Source of the DNA: Candidatus Poribacteria bacterium
GTDB lineage: Bacteria; Poribacteria; WGA-4E; WGA-3G
NCBI GenBank assembly: GCA_022821065.1
Contig: JAJEEK010000008.1
Span: 62,001 to 126,000 of the forward strand
Length of the DNA: 64,000 nt
Reading direction: 5' to 3'
In this document: one piece after another, positions 25,813-33,421 of the stretch
Layout of the letters: each line of letters begins with the position of its first letter
Position numbering within the stretch: the stretch's first letter is position 1
Notes under the pieces: model-generated
What the model was told of the DNA's origin: nothing
What the model saw: the letters and a program-made list of their open reading frames with translations, nothing else
The model's database searches: none
Translations under genes and position numbers: made by a program

Positions 25813-25841
25813 ATTATACCCTGCACGAATCGGATTGTCAA
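25813..25841 (-). promoter_or_regulatory. Consensus sigma-70 promoter of trpA
   Basis: On the minus strand TTGACA (25836-25841), a 17-base spacer and TATAAT (25813-25818) match the consensus perfectly. The transcript leader would be about 33 bases, too short for a trp attenuator. Confidence 0.85.
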
Positions 25842-25922
25842 GGCTCAAGGAATTAAAATGCAATCTGTTCTATGATATGTTATAATTTTAAAAAAGGATT
25901 CATCCGATTTATGGAGGCAGCT

Positions 25923-26498
25923 ATGTCATCACTCGCAGCACAGACCATCTACACACCAGAAGAATACCTCGCTTTGGAACGTAAAGCGACGTTGAAAAGC
26001 GAATATCTCAACGGAGAAATACTTGCGATGTCCGGCGCAAGTAACGCCCACAATCTCATCACATTGGATATAGGGACTGAACTAAACATCCAATTGCGAG
26101 AGCGTGAATGTTTAGTCTACACCAACGATATGCGCGTTCGGACGAGTCCAAGGGGTTCATATTTTTACCCAGATGTGGTTGTCGTTTGCGGAAAACCTCA
26201 TTTTGAGGACAATGTCTTTGACACACTCCTCAACCCTGTCCTTGTGATGGAAGTGCTTTCACCTTCAACCGAAGTGTATGACAAAGGCGAGAAATTTAGG
26301 CACTATCAAGAACTTTCCTCTTTGCGGGAATACATCCTCGTTTCACAAGATAGAGTTCGCGTTGAACAGTATCGCCTTACCCAGACGCAGTGGGTTCAGA
26401 CCGAGTTTCAAGCACGCGAAGATGTGCTGCCACTCGTTTCCATTGGATGTGAACTCCTCTTGCAAGACATCTACAGACGCGTTCCTGAAGTCATTTGA
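25923..26498 (+). CDS. Uma2 family putative restriction-endonuclease-like protein
   Basis: A 191-residue Uma2/DUF820 protein, a widespread PD-(D/E)XK-like family abundant in cyanobacteria, whose in vivo role is unknown. Typical features are YTPEEYLALERKATLKSEYL, FYPDVVVVCG, NPVLVMEVLSPST and EKFRHYQELSSLREYILV; the D of YPDVV and the E of MEVLS are the nuclease-like acidic residues. I start at the ATG at 25923 because GGAGG lies at 25913-25917; the open frame extends upstream to 25872. TATAAT at 25881-25886 may be its -10. Divergent from trpA. Confidence 0.8.
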   Translation: MSSLAAQTIYTPEEYLALERKATLKSEYLNGEILAMSGASNAHNLITLDIGTELNIQLRERECLVYTNDMRVRTSPRGSYFYPDVVVVCGKPHFEDNVFDTLLNPVLVMEVLSPSTEVYDKGEKFRHYQELSSLREYILVSQDRVRVEQYRLTQTQWVQTEFQAREDVLPLVSIGCELLLQDIYRRVPEVI

Positions 26499-26503
26499 AA
26501 AGA

Positions 26504-26531
26504 GTAGGCGAGGTTCGGAACCTCGCCTTAC
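26504..26531. repeat. Intergenic palindrome, 11-bp stem
   Basis: AGGCGAGGTTC (26506-26516) and GAACCTCGCCT (26518-26528) are perfectly complementary around one base, within GTAGG...TTAC. It lies between convergent Uma2 and clpB genes and may terminate both. Member of the variable-arm family. Confidence 0.7.
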
Positions 26532-26541
26532 AGTCGTTTAA

Positions 26542-29124
26542 TCACGCCTTTGGGAAGACGAATTCTCCCTCTTCAAAATCGACAGCGATTGCGTCACCGT
26601 CTTGGAAAGTGCCTTCCAGAATCTGGATCGCTAACGGGTTGAGGATATCGCGTTGGATGGTCCGACGCAGTGGACGCGCGCCGTAGACCGGATCGAAACC
26701 ACGGTTTACCAGTGCCTCGTTTGCAGATTCAGAAAGCGTTAAGGTCATCTCTTTCTCCGCGAAACGTTGACTCAGCTGCATCAGTTCCAGCGCGACAATC
26801 CGTTTCAACTCATCAATGCCGAGGCGATCGAAGATAATCAGGTCGTCGATGCGATTCAGGAACTCCGGTGGGAAATGCGATTGTACGGCTTCCATCACCT
26901 TCCGACGGATTTCTTTTTGATCCAAAAGTGCATCGCTAATCCACTGGCTGCCGATATTAGAGGTCATAATAACAACCGCGTTCTTGAAATCGACGGTGCG
27001 TCCTTGCCCATCCGTCATTCTACCATCGTCGAGCATCTGGAGTAAAACATTGAACACCTCTGGGTGCGCCTTCTCCACCTCGTCGAGCAGGATGACACAA
27101 TACGGATGCCGTCGGACTGCCTCCGTCAACTGTCCACCTTCATCGTAGCCGACGTAACCGGGGGGTGCCCCGATTAATCGAGAGACGGTGTGTTTTTCCA
27201 TGTATTCGCTCATATCAATCCGTGTCATGACGTTCGCGTCATCGAACAGGAATACCGCGAGCGACTTGGCGAGATGCGTTTTACCGACACCCGTGGGTCC
27301 CATGAAGAGGAAAGAACCGAGCGGTCGATCCGGATCACCGAGTCCGACGCGAGCGCGACGAATAGCGTTCGAGACTGCACTCACTGCCTCGTCTTGTCCG
27401 ATCACCTGTTCGCGCAGCCGTTCTTCCATGTTGACGAGTTTCTGAGTCTCGCCTTCCATGAGTCGATAAACGGGGATACCGGTCCATTTCGCCACGATTT
27501 CGGCGATGTCTTCCGCACGCACCTGCTCTTTGAGCATCTGTGTGCCTTGCGTATTCTTTTCCATGGTATCCCGAACGGTTTTGAGTTGCGATTCGAGTTC
27601 CGGTATCTTGCCATACTCCAGTTCTGAAGCTTTGGCGAGATTGCCGCCGCGTTTGGCTTGTTCGGATTCAATGCGGAGTGCCTCAATCTGTTCCATCAAT
27701 CCGCTAATCTGCGTCAAATTCGCTTTTTCGTTCTGCCATCTCGCTTTGAGGGAATTTGCTCGTTCTTCAAGTTCCGCAAGTTCAGCGATCAATTTTTCGA
27801 GACGTTGTTTTGACGCGCTGTCCTCCTCTTTCTCGAGTGCCTGCTGCTCTATTTGGAGTTGGATAATACGGCGTTCTACCTCGTCGATCTCCTCTGGTAC
27901 GCTATCAATCTCAATCCGGAGGCGCGATGCAGCCTCGTCTACCAAATCGACGGCTTTATCTGGAAGGAACCGTTCAGAGATATAACGTTTTGAAAGGGTC
28001 GCAGCGGCAACGATGGCATTGTCTTGGATTTGTACGCCGTGATGCGTTTCGTAGCGTTCCTTCAAGCCTCGTAGAATAGCGATCGTGTCTTCAACGGACG
28101 GTTCCTCGACCTGTACGGGTTGGAATCGGCGTTCTAAAGCAGCATCCTTCTCAATATGTTTGCGATACTCATCGAGCGTTGTCGCACCGATACATCGGAG
28201 TTCACCGCGGGCCAGTGCCGGTTTGAGCATGTTAGATGCGTCCACAGCACCCTCCGCTGCACCCGCGCCGACGATGGTATGGAGTTCATCAATAAAGAGG
28301 ACGACCTGTCCTTCCGCCTGCTCGACATCGGCAAGAACGGCTTTCAGTCGATCCTCAAATTCACCACGGTATTTGCTTCCTGCGATCAACGCACCGAGAT
28401 CAAGAGCGATGAGTCGTTTATCTCGGAGGCTTTCGGGGACATCGCCATCAGCGATACGTTGTGCTAACCCTTCAACAATTGCTGTTTTTCCGACACCGGG
28501 TTCACCGATTAAGACAGGGTTGTTTTTCCGTCTACGAGAAAGCACCTGCATGACGCGTCGGATTTCGTCATCGCGTCCGATAACGGGGTCGAGTTTACCT
28601 GAAATCGCCTCTTGAGTGAGATCCCTACCAAAGCGAGTGAGTGCTTGGTACTTATCCTCTGGATTTTGATCTGTTATCCGTTGGTTACCACGGATATCAA
28701 CGAGTGCCTTAAGGATCTTATCTTTCGTTATACCAGCCTCCTGAAGGATCCTACCGACCTCGGTCTGCTTCGCTTCAGCACATGCTATTAAGAGATGCTC
28801 TGTACTAACGTATTCATCTTTGAGTACCGTTGCCTCTTTGAATCCAGCATCTAAAACGGATTGTAGGGCATGGGAGATGCGCATTTGAGAAGCAGCACCT
28901 TGCACTTTTGGTGCCTTCTGAACCGCACTTTCCACTGCAGATGTAATTTCAACGGTATCAACACCCAATTTCTGAAAAATCGGTGTAACAATCCCGTCTG
29001 TCTGTCGAATGAGTGCCAACATCAAGTGTTCAACGTTAAGTTCCGGGCTTTGGGCATCCGTCGCTAGATTCTGTGCTGTTTCCAATGCTTCTTGTGCTTT
29101 AATTGTGAGTCTATCAAATCTCAT
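26542..29124 (-). CDS. clpB: ATP-dependent disaggregase ClpB
   Basis: An 860-residue HSP100 hexameric disaggregase that works with DnaK to rescue aggregated proteins. In order: the N-domain (about 1-145, [18 protein letters not shown]), first AAA+ module with Walker A GEPGVGKT near 206, the coiled-coil middle domain (about 405-530) that distinguishes ClpB from ClpA/C, and second AAA+ module with [12 protein letters not shown] near 608 and arginine finger in the C-terminal part. No ClpP-binding loop is expected. TGGAGGTACACC precedes the ATG. TATAAT at 29162-29167 (minus) lacks a good -35, so heat-shock control is possible but no CIRCE element is visible. Confidence 0.97.
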   Translation of the reverse strand: MRFDRLTIKAQEALETAQNLATDAQSPELNVEHLMLALIRQTDGIVTPIFQKLGVDTVEITSAVESAVQKAPKVQGAASQMRISHALQSVLDAGFKEATVLKDEYVSTEHLLIACAEAKQTEVGRILQEAGITKDKILKALVDIRGNQRITDQNPEDKYQALTRFGRDLTQEAISGKLDPVIGRDDEIRRVMQVLSRRRKNNPVLIGEPGVGKTAIVEGLAQRIADGDVPESLRDKRLIALDLGALIAGSKYRGEFEDRLKAVLADVEQAEGQVVLFIDELHTIVGAGAAEGAVDASNMLKPALARGELRCIGATTLDEYRKHIEKDAALERRFQPVQVEEPSVEDTIAILRGLKERYETHHGVQIQDNAIVAAATLSKRYISERFLPDKAVDLVDEAASRLRIEIDSVPEEIDEVERRIIQLQIEQQALEKEEDSASKQRLEKLIAELAELEERANSLKARWQNEKANLTQISGLMEQIEALRIESEQAKRGGNLAKASELEYGKIPELESQLKTVRDTMEKNTQGTQMLKEQVRAEDIAEIVAKWTGIPVYRLMEGETQKLVNMEERLREQVIGQDEAVSAVSNAIRRARVGLGDPDRPLGSFLFMGPTGVGKTHLAKSLAVFLFDDANVMTRIDMSEYMEKHTVSRLIGAPPGYVGYDEGGQLTEAVRRHPYCVILLDEVEKAHPEVFNVLLQMLDDGRMTDGQGRTVDFKNAVVIMTSNIGSQWISDALLDQKEIRRKVMEAVQSHFPPEFLNRIDDLIIFDRLGIDELKRIVALELMQLSQRFAEKEMTLTLSESANEALVNRGFDPVYGARPLRRTIQRDILNPLAIQILEGTFQDGDAIAVDFEEGEFVFPKA

Positions 29125-29332
29125 GGTGTACCTCCACTGTTGTGTCTATTTTACGCAGTAAATTATACGAATGACACTTAAGACAATAAGCAAATTTCAT
29201 GCCATCTTTGCTTTTGTGGGTACTTTTTGTCTGAGTTTTTTGGGCGTTGCTGAATTTGAGAGGGTTTATGAGCAGTGGAAAAGGTATGGCGGATAATAAT
29301 GGACACGTAATTTCAATTCGGGGAAAGGTTCT

Positions 29333-29458
29333 CTACTTGTCAATTGTGGCAGAAACGGATGCCACTTTGGCATCAAATGTGCTGATTTGGCAAAGTTTAC
29401 GGCGATCCTTCGGTTCGTAGATTGAACCGACAATATCCCCGATAATCGCACCCAACAC
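29333..29458 (-). pseudogene. N-terminal remnant of an ADP-ribosylglycohydrolase-like gene
   Basis: A minus-strand frame from GTG at 29458 encodes 41 residues beginning MLGAIIGDIVGSIYEP and ending in a TAG at 29333. That beginning is the signature start of DraG-type ADP-ribosylglycohydrolases (GDxxGS with the metal-site aspartate). Homology stops after about residue 17 and the rest is unrelated. AAGGAG lies at the normal distance upstream of the GTG. A full-length protein would be about 260-300 residues, so only the N-terminal tip survives. The match is short but distinctive. Confidence 0.55.
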
Positions 29459-29479
29459 ATTGTCGCTCCTTAAGGCAGT

Positions 29480-29510
29480 GTAGGGCGGAGGCATAAAAAC
29501 CTCGCCCTAC
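29480..29510. repeat. Intergenic palindrome
   Basis: GTAGGGCGGAGG and CCTCGCCCTAC are complementary apart from one bulged base, around an A-rich loop. Member of the variable-arm palindrome family. Confidence 0.6.
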
Positions 29511-29565
29511 AACAAAAAAGCATAAATAGAAATATGGTAAAACTGATGGTTAAAAATGCCTTTAT

Positions 29566-29594
29566 TGAAGGCGGGGTTACAAACCCTGCCTTCA
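29566..29594. repeat. Intergenic palindrome
   Basis: TGAAGGCGGGGTT and AACCCTGCCTTCA pair over 13 positions with one G-T. Second palindrome within 90 bases, just after the LamG gene on the minus strand. Confidence 0.6.
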
Positions 29595-29598
29595 TGGG

Positions 29599-29613
29599 AT
29601 TGTGTAAGTCCTG
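29599..29613. repeat. Solo end of the AGGACTTACGCA element
   Basis: ATTGTGTAAGTCCTG matches the right end of the 120-bp element at 40260-40379 (ATTGCGTAAGTCCTG) with one change. I find no left end near it, so it looks like a degenerate remnant. Confidence 0.45.
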
Positions 29614-29621
29614 AATAACTT

Positions 29622-30458
29622 CTATTCGCGTGTTCTTTGTGCTTTGATGCTTGCCCATGTCGTGGTAAATTTGTCTTGCGGTTCAACGCTTACGACGGGT
29701 GTTGCATACGCCGCGAAATCGGCTGCATCAAAAGCCGAATTGTAAACAACGACTTCATCTATGATACCGCCGAAGTAGTGGATGTTAGTGCCTGCACCAT
29801 CTTCATCGTGGAAAACGGCGTTAGCGTTGACATGTGCGATACCGATATCGTCACCGTGTCCATAAAGTGCGCCACCATCTTCGCTGGCGATGAGTTCGCC
29901 GTTAAGCCACATCTCAAATTTACCGGGTTCAACTGCGTTTGTGGCCTCTCGGATAACTAAGCCGACGTGATACCATACACCGGACTCTACTGGCGCAGAT
30001 GGAAAAGCACCCGGCCACTGATATTCAGCACGGTTCCAACCGGCAACGTAGACCTGTCCATCAAAGACGTTGATAACAAGGCCGCGTGTCCGTCCGCCTT
30101 CTTCAAAGATCGTCTGCTTTTGTTCGGTAACATAGACATCAGTGCAGTTAAAGTAGGCAGCGATCGTCCGGTCGGTATAGAAATTGGGTTGTGCGAGCGT
30201 ATTGATACCTACGGAATCCGGGAGTTTGACACCATCATCGACGCCATCAAAGAGCAGTGCGGAGCCAACAATTCCGTCAACAACTTCTGGATCCCCGACG
30301 ATGTTTCCGTCTAAGCCTTTTCCAGAGCTGTCTGCGGCATCGCCGTTGTCAAAATTCCATTCCCCTTCAAGCGTCGCTTCGTCTTTTGCAGCATAAGAAA
30401 TCACGGCTACAAACATGAGTAAGAGACTAAGGATAAAAATAAAACGATATTTCACCAT
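29622..30458 (-). CDS. Secreted LamG domain protein with VEP...TTW tail (paralogue 1)
   Basis: A 278-residue exported protein with signal peptide RFIFILSLLLMFVAVISYAA, one LamG jellyroll (about 28-250; ATLEGEWNFDNGDAADSSGK to IIDEVVVYNSAFDAADF) and the C-terminal tail VSVEPQDKFTTTWASIKAQR. It is a close paralogue of the next gene (30517), including the LDGEW/NFDN start and the HFGGIIDEVVVYNSAFD end, so the pair arose by tandem duplication. LamG folds bind sugars or surface proteins; no catalytic residues are seen. Upstream spacing is 58 bases from the paralogue, so they are probably transcribed together. Confidence 0.87.
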   Translation of the reverse strand: MVKYRFIFILSLLLMFVAVISYAAKDEATLEGEWNFDNGDAADSSGKGLDGNIVGDPEVVDGIVGSALLFDGVDDGVKLPDSVGINTLAQPNFYTDRTIAAYFNCTDVYVTEQKQTIFEEGGRTRGLVINVFDGQVYVAGWNRAEYQWPGAFPSAPVESGVWYHVGLVIREATNAVEPGKFEMWLNGELIASEDGGALYGHGDDIGIAHVNANAVFHDEDGAGTNIHYFGGIIDEVVVYNSAFDAADFAAYATPVVSVEPQDKFTTTWASIKAQRTRE

Positions 30459-30516
30459 TGTGACATATCTCCTTTATAGGTTGTTATTGTTAAATAACGC
30501 AATTCTGATATTGAGG

Positions 30517-31350
30517 TTACTTTTGTGTCCGTTGGGCTTTTAGTGCTGCCCAAGTCGTTGTAAATTTGCCTTGCGGTTCAACGCTTAAGCCTTGCGCGGC
30601 TTTACTAAAATCACCTTGGTCGAAAGCGGAACCGTAAACAACAACTTCGTCAATCAGACCTTCAAACCAATCAATATTAGTTCCACTGCCGCCTTCATCG
30701 TGGTAAACAGCGTTCTGGTTGGTGAATCCGATCCCGATGTCGTCGCCGTGGGCGTGGAGTTGTCCGCCCGATTCCTTGCTGACCAGTTTTCCATCGAGCC
30801 ACATCTCAAATTTGTCTTTCTCCACTTTACCAGACGCGTTGCGAATGACCAAGCCGACGTGATACCAACGCTTGGACTTAACTTCGGCAGAGATCCATTC
30901 GCCGTTCCAGTTATATTCGGCACGGTTCCAGCCGCCGACATAAACCTCTCCATCAAATACATAAATCACTAAGCCGCGTGTGCGTCCACCCTCTTCAAAA
31001 ATTACCTGTTTCCGACTGTCAATCCCCACATCATCACAGTTGAAGTATGCAGCGACTGTCCGGTCGGTGTAGGGACCACCGGAATTAATGTCCGCGGAAT
31101 CCGGAATCTTTATACCGTCATCTTCACCGTTGAATTCCAAAGCTTTTCCAACGATACCCTCAACAGATTTTGGCTTTCCAGCAAAGTTCCCGTTGAGTCC
31201 TTTTTTTGAACTATCTTTGGCAGTGCCATCGTCGAATGTCCAGTTCCCTGCGACTGTTGCTTCATCGCGCTGCGCATCCGCAGGCATAATCGGTAATAGT
31301 ACGCACAATAATAGCACAATACTTCCTATGCAAATTAATCCTCGAATCAT
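30517..31350 (-). CDS. Secreted LamG domain protein with VEP...TTW tail (paralogue 2)
   Basis: A 277-residue exported protein: signal peptide (residues 1-26, LICIGSIVLLLCVLLPIMPA), one LamG domain and the tail LSVEPQGKFTTTWAALKAQR. It aligns end to end with the gene at 29622, sharing EEGGRTRGLVI, WYHVGLVIR and DEVVVYGSAFD blocks, while linker regions differ, so the duplication is not recent. It is the first gene of the pair in transcription order. A role in surface display or matrix adhesion is inferred from the fold alone. Confidence 0.87.
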   Translation of the reverse strand: MIRGLICIGSIVLLLCVLLPIMPADAQRDEATVAGNWTFDDGTAKDSSKKGLNGNFAGKPKSVEGIVGKALEFNGEDDGIKIPDSADINSGGPYTDRTVAAYFNCDDVGIDSRKQVIFEEGGRTRGLVIYVFDGEVYVGGWNRAEYNWNGEWISAEVKSKRWYHVGLVIRNASGKVEKDKFEMWLDGKLVSKESGGQLHAHGDDIGIGFTNQNAVYHDEGGSGTNIDWFEGLIDEVVVYGSAFDQGDFSKAAQGLSVEPQGKFTTTWAALKAQRTQK

Positions 31351-31463
31351 TCAGGACCTCCTTAAACTTTCGTTCCTTCACTCTTAAAGTTCAATTTTCT
31401 GATAATTATTGAAAATTAGCGAAATTTTGTCAACTTAAAAATTTCGATTGCGTCCATAGTTCC

Positions 31464-31829
31464 TTAACGCGAGCTATAGTAACCGAGAAAAGCGATGTCT
31501 CGCAACCCTCGGAAGATTTTTCGTCGGATCCCGAAACGGCTATTTGCCCAAGTATCAACATATCTCACCGCATCACGCGGATTGAGTCTCGTAAATTGCC
31601 GCGTCTTTCCCATAAAGAGGAGGGGTCCCCACTGGAATAGATGTAAACCGAACCGAAGTTGTGTCTGTAGTGTCTTCGGCAACTGTTTAACAAACGCATC
31701 TATCGTGATAATCGGGACATCCAACGTCGCATCGTGTGGGACACCGACCATGTATGCGCTGAGAGATTTCAGGATCTCATGTTCAGGCTGTGAGAAAAAG
31801 TAGGTGGTATTTCGGACTTTTTTACGCAT
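31464..31829 (-). CDS. Small protein resembling the N-terminal part of GMC oxidoreductases
   Basis: A 121-residue protein with FSQPEHEILKSLSAYMVGV, then FVKQLPKTLQTQLRFGLHLFQWGPLL and FTRLNPRDAVRYVDTW...RKIFRGLRDIAFLGYYS. These blocks resemble the helical N-terminal region or small subunit that precedes the FAD domain in some membrane-associated GMC alcohol/sterol oxidoreductases. No oxidoreductase follows, so it is either a partner for a distant enzyme or a leftover. I use the ATG at 31829, which overlaps the upstream stop by eight bases; a TTG at 31841 is an alternative. The family assignment is tentative. Confidence 0.55.
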   Translation of the reverse strand: MRKKVRNTTYFFSQPEHEILKSLSAYMVGVPHDATLDVPIITIDAFVKQLPKTLQTQLRFGLHLFQWGPLLFMGKTRQFTRLNPRDAVRYVDTWANSRFGIRRKIFRGLRDIAFLGYYSSR

Positions 31830-32745
31830 CGGGTTGTTCAAGCGATTGTGATAAGGATTCGCACATTTCGCGTGCCTCTATGACAGGTTCCGCCTCACAC
31901 GGACGTATTTCCATCACCTTTAAAATGTCCGAGGGCAGCTGCTTGAAGATTTCGTCCCACGCAAGGTCTCCGGTGCCAGGTGGATGATATGCCTCAAGGT
32001 CTTGAAGGTCGTGTAGATTCACGCCGATAAGATGCTCCGCGTAATCTGTAAGCCATCTATCCGCCCAACAGAGACCGAGTTTTTCCTGCCGTGCTGCGTG
32101 TGCGACATCGTGCCAATAACGCATCGGACTCCCATAAAATTCTGAAAAGAACAGGCCGACCTCATCAAAATTTGGGATTTGATAGTAGTGTGGACGATTC
32201 TCAATCGCGATACAGAGCTCCATCCGTAGAGCGTGTTCGTTTAGTTCGTCCAGACTCCGTAAGACGGCATCGTGATGTTTCGCCTCTTTATGTTTCCGCC
32301 ATTCCGTGGCTTCTGTCACTTTTTGACTAAAGGCTTCAAACTCGCGTTCGCCATACGTGTACAGATCGGTCATCAGATACGACCGATCATAAGTATCAAC
32401 TTCGCCGAGGTGGAGAACGATGATCGGAATTTCCAGATCAAGTGCGAGTTCCATCGTCCTGACGGTGCATCGAATAGCCGCCTTTCGCTCGTCTGTGTTG
32501 AGACTTGAAAGGTGGAGTTTGTCCTTTTCTGGGTCTGCTTGCGATGTGCCCGGGAGAATAGGACAAAAGTTATGGATAGAGCATGGTGGATTTTCACGCA
32601 GGAACGGCTTAAGCTGCTCAATTTGATCCGCTGTGAGATGCCTGCTGAGTTCGAGTGTCTCAAAACCGAGGTTTTGGAGTTCGTTGAACAGTGCTGCACC
32701 GTCCTGCTGTTTCAAAGCGTTCCATAGTGTTGAAATTGCTAACAT
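31822..32745 (-). CDS. Sugar phosphate isomerase/epimerase-like TIM barrel
   Basis: A 307-residue (beta/alpha)8 protein of the AP-endonuclease 2-like/xylose-isomerase-like superfamily, with LAISTLWNALKQQDGAALF at the N-terminus, PIIVLHLGEVDTYD near residue 110, CIAIENRPHYYQIP near 175, WHDVAHAARQEKLGL near 215 and GVNLHDLQD near 250 supplying the usual metal-binding histidine, glutamate and aspartate residues. Such proteins act on sugars or hydroxy-aldehydes. It is coupled to the small GMC-like gene downstream. Substrate unknown. Confidence 0.78.
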   Translation of the reverse strand: MLAISTLWNALKQQDGAALFNELQNLGFETLELSRHLTADQIEQLKPFLRENPPCSIHNFCPILPGTSQADPEKDKLHLSSLNTDERKAAIRCTVRTMELALDLEIPIIVLHLGEVDTYDRSYLMTDLYTYGEREFEAFSQKVTEATEWRKHKEAKHHDAVLRSLDELNEHALRMELCIAIENRPHYYQIPNFDEVGLFFSEFYGSPMRYWHDVAHAARQEKLGLCWADRWLTDYAEHLIGVNLHDLQDLEAYHPPGTGDLAWDEIFKQLPSDILKVMEIRPCEAEPVIEAREMCESLSQSLEQPDA

Positions 32746-32805
32746 TTTGGCTATTGGCTTTCGGCTATTGTTTTCAGTAACGCCAGTTTGAGAATATCGG
32801 TGTCT

Positions 32806-33411
32806 CTATTGCTTTACCATTACTTTTCGTCCTTTGACTTTCAGTTTGCCTTCGGCGTACCATTTGATCACCTGTGGGTACAGTTTATGTTCTTCGACCT
32901 GAATCCGGTTGTGTAAACTTTCTTCGTCATCGGTATCCAGGACACGGATAACTGACTGCGCGATAATAGGCCCCGTATCTACGCCTTCATCAACGAAGTG
33001 AACGGTGACACCTGTGAATTTTACGCCATAATCTAACGTATCCGCGACGGGATGAGCCCCCGGAAATGCTGGCAAAAGTGTCGGATGGACATTGATAATA
33101 CGGTTTTTGTATTTTCGGACGAAAGGCGGTTGGAACAGTTTCATAAATCCTGCGAGGACGACGAGTTCTGCGGCATAGTGTTCAATGCGCCTCGAAATCT
33201 CGGCATCAAAATCGACGCGATTCTCGAAATCTTGAGTTTTAACGACGTGTGTCGGTATGCTGGCGCGTTCGGCGCGTGTGAGGGCATAAGCCTTCTGTCG
33301 ATCACTAATCACGACTGCGATTTCAATTCCGCTTGTTTTGTCTTGATGTAGTTTTTCGATCAAGGTTTGGAGGTTTGTTCCGCTCCCTGATACGAGGACT
33401 GCAATTCTCAA
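32806..33411 (-). CDS. purN: Phosphoribosylglycinamide formyltransferase
   Basis: A 201-residue folate-dependent enzyme of purine biosynthesis that formylates GAR. GSGTNLQTLIE gives the phosphate-binding loop at residues 9-19, the catalytic NVHPTLLPAFPGAHPV holds the Asn/His pair near 104-106, and VHFVDEGVDTGPIIAQ holds the catalytic aspartate near 142. The start is a TTG (33411) with AAAGGATG upstream. It lies 11 bases after the double-vWA gene and may be read through from it, although the functions are unrelated. Confidence 0.95.
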   Translation of the reverse strand: MRIAVLVSGSGTNLQTLIEKLHQDKTSGIEIAVVISDRQKAYALTRAERASIPTHVVKTQDFENRVDFDAEISRRIEHYAAELVVLAGFMKLFQPPFVRKYKNRIINVHPTLLPAFPGAHPVADTLDYGVKFTGVTVHFVDEGVDTGPIIAQSVIRVLDTDDEESLHNRIQVEEHKLYPQVIKWYAEGKLKVKGRKVMVKQ

Positions 33412-33421
33412 TCTTCATCCT

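Larger units (their letters stand above)
29125..29621. other. Gene-poor region with a gene remnant and palindromes
   Basis: Between clpB and the LamG pair there are 497 bases. They hold a gene remnant (29333-29458), two palindromes (29480-29510, 29566-29594) and one solo repeat end (29599-29613). The part from 29168 to 29332 shows nothing I can name. Confidence 0.55.

Noticed and set aside
27506-27985. Open frame of 159 codons on the plus strand opposite the clpB middle domain
   Set aside because: Ser-rich antisense shadow of a highly conserved gene, with no ribosome-binding site.
28085-28615. Long open frame (176 codons) on the plus strand opposite clpB
   Set aside because: It lies wholly opposite the clpB AAA+ module, and its Ser/Arg-rich composition is what the antisense of a GC-rich coding frame gives.
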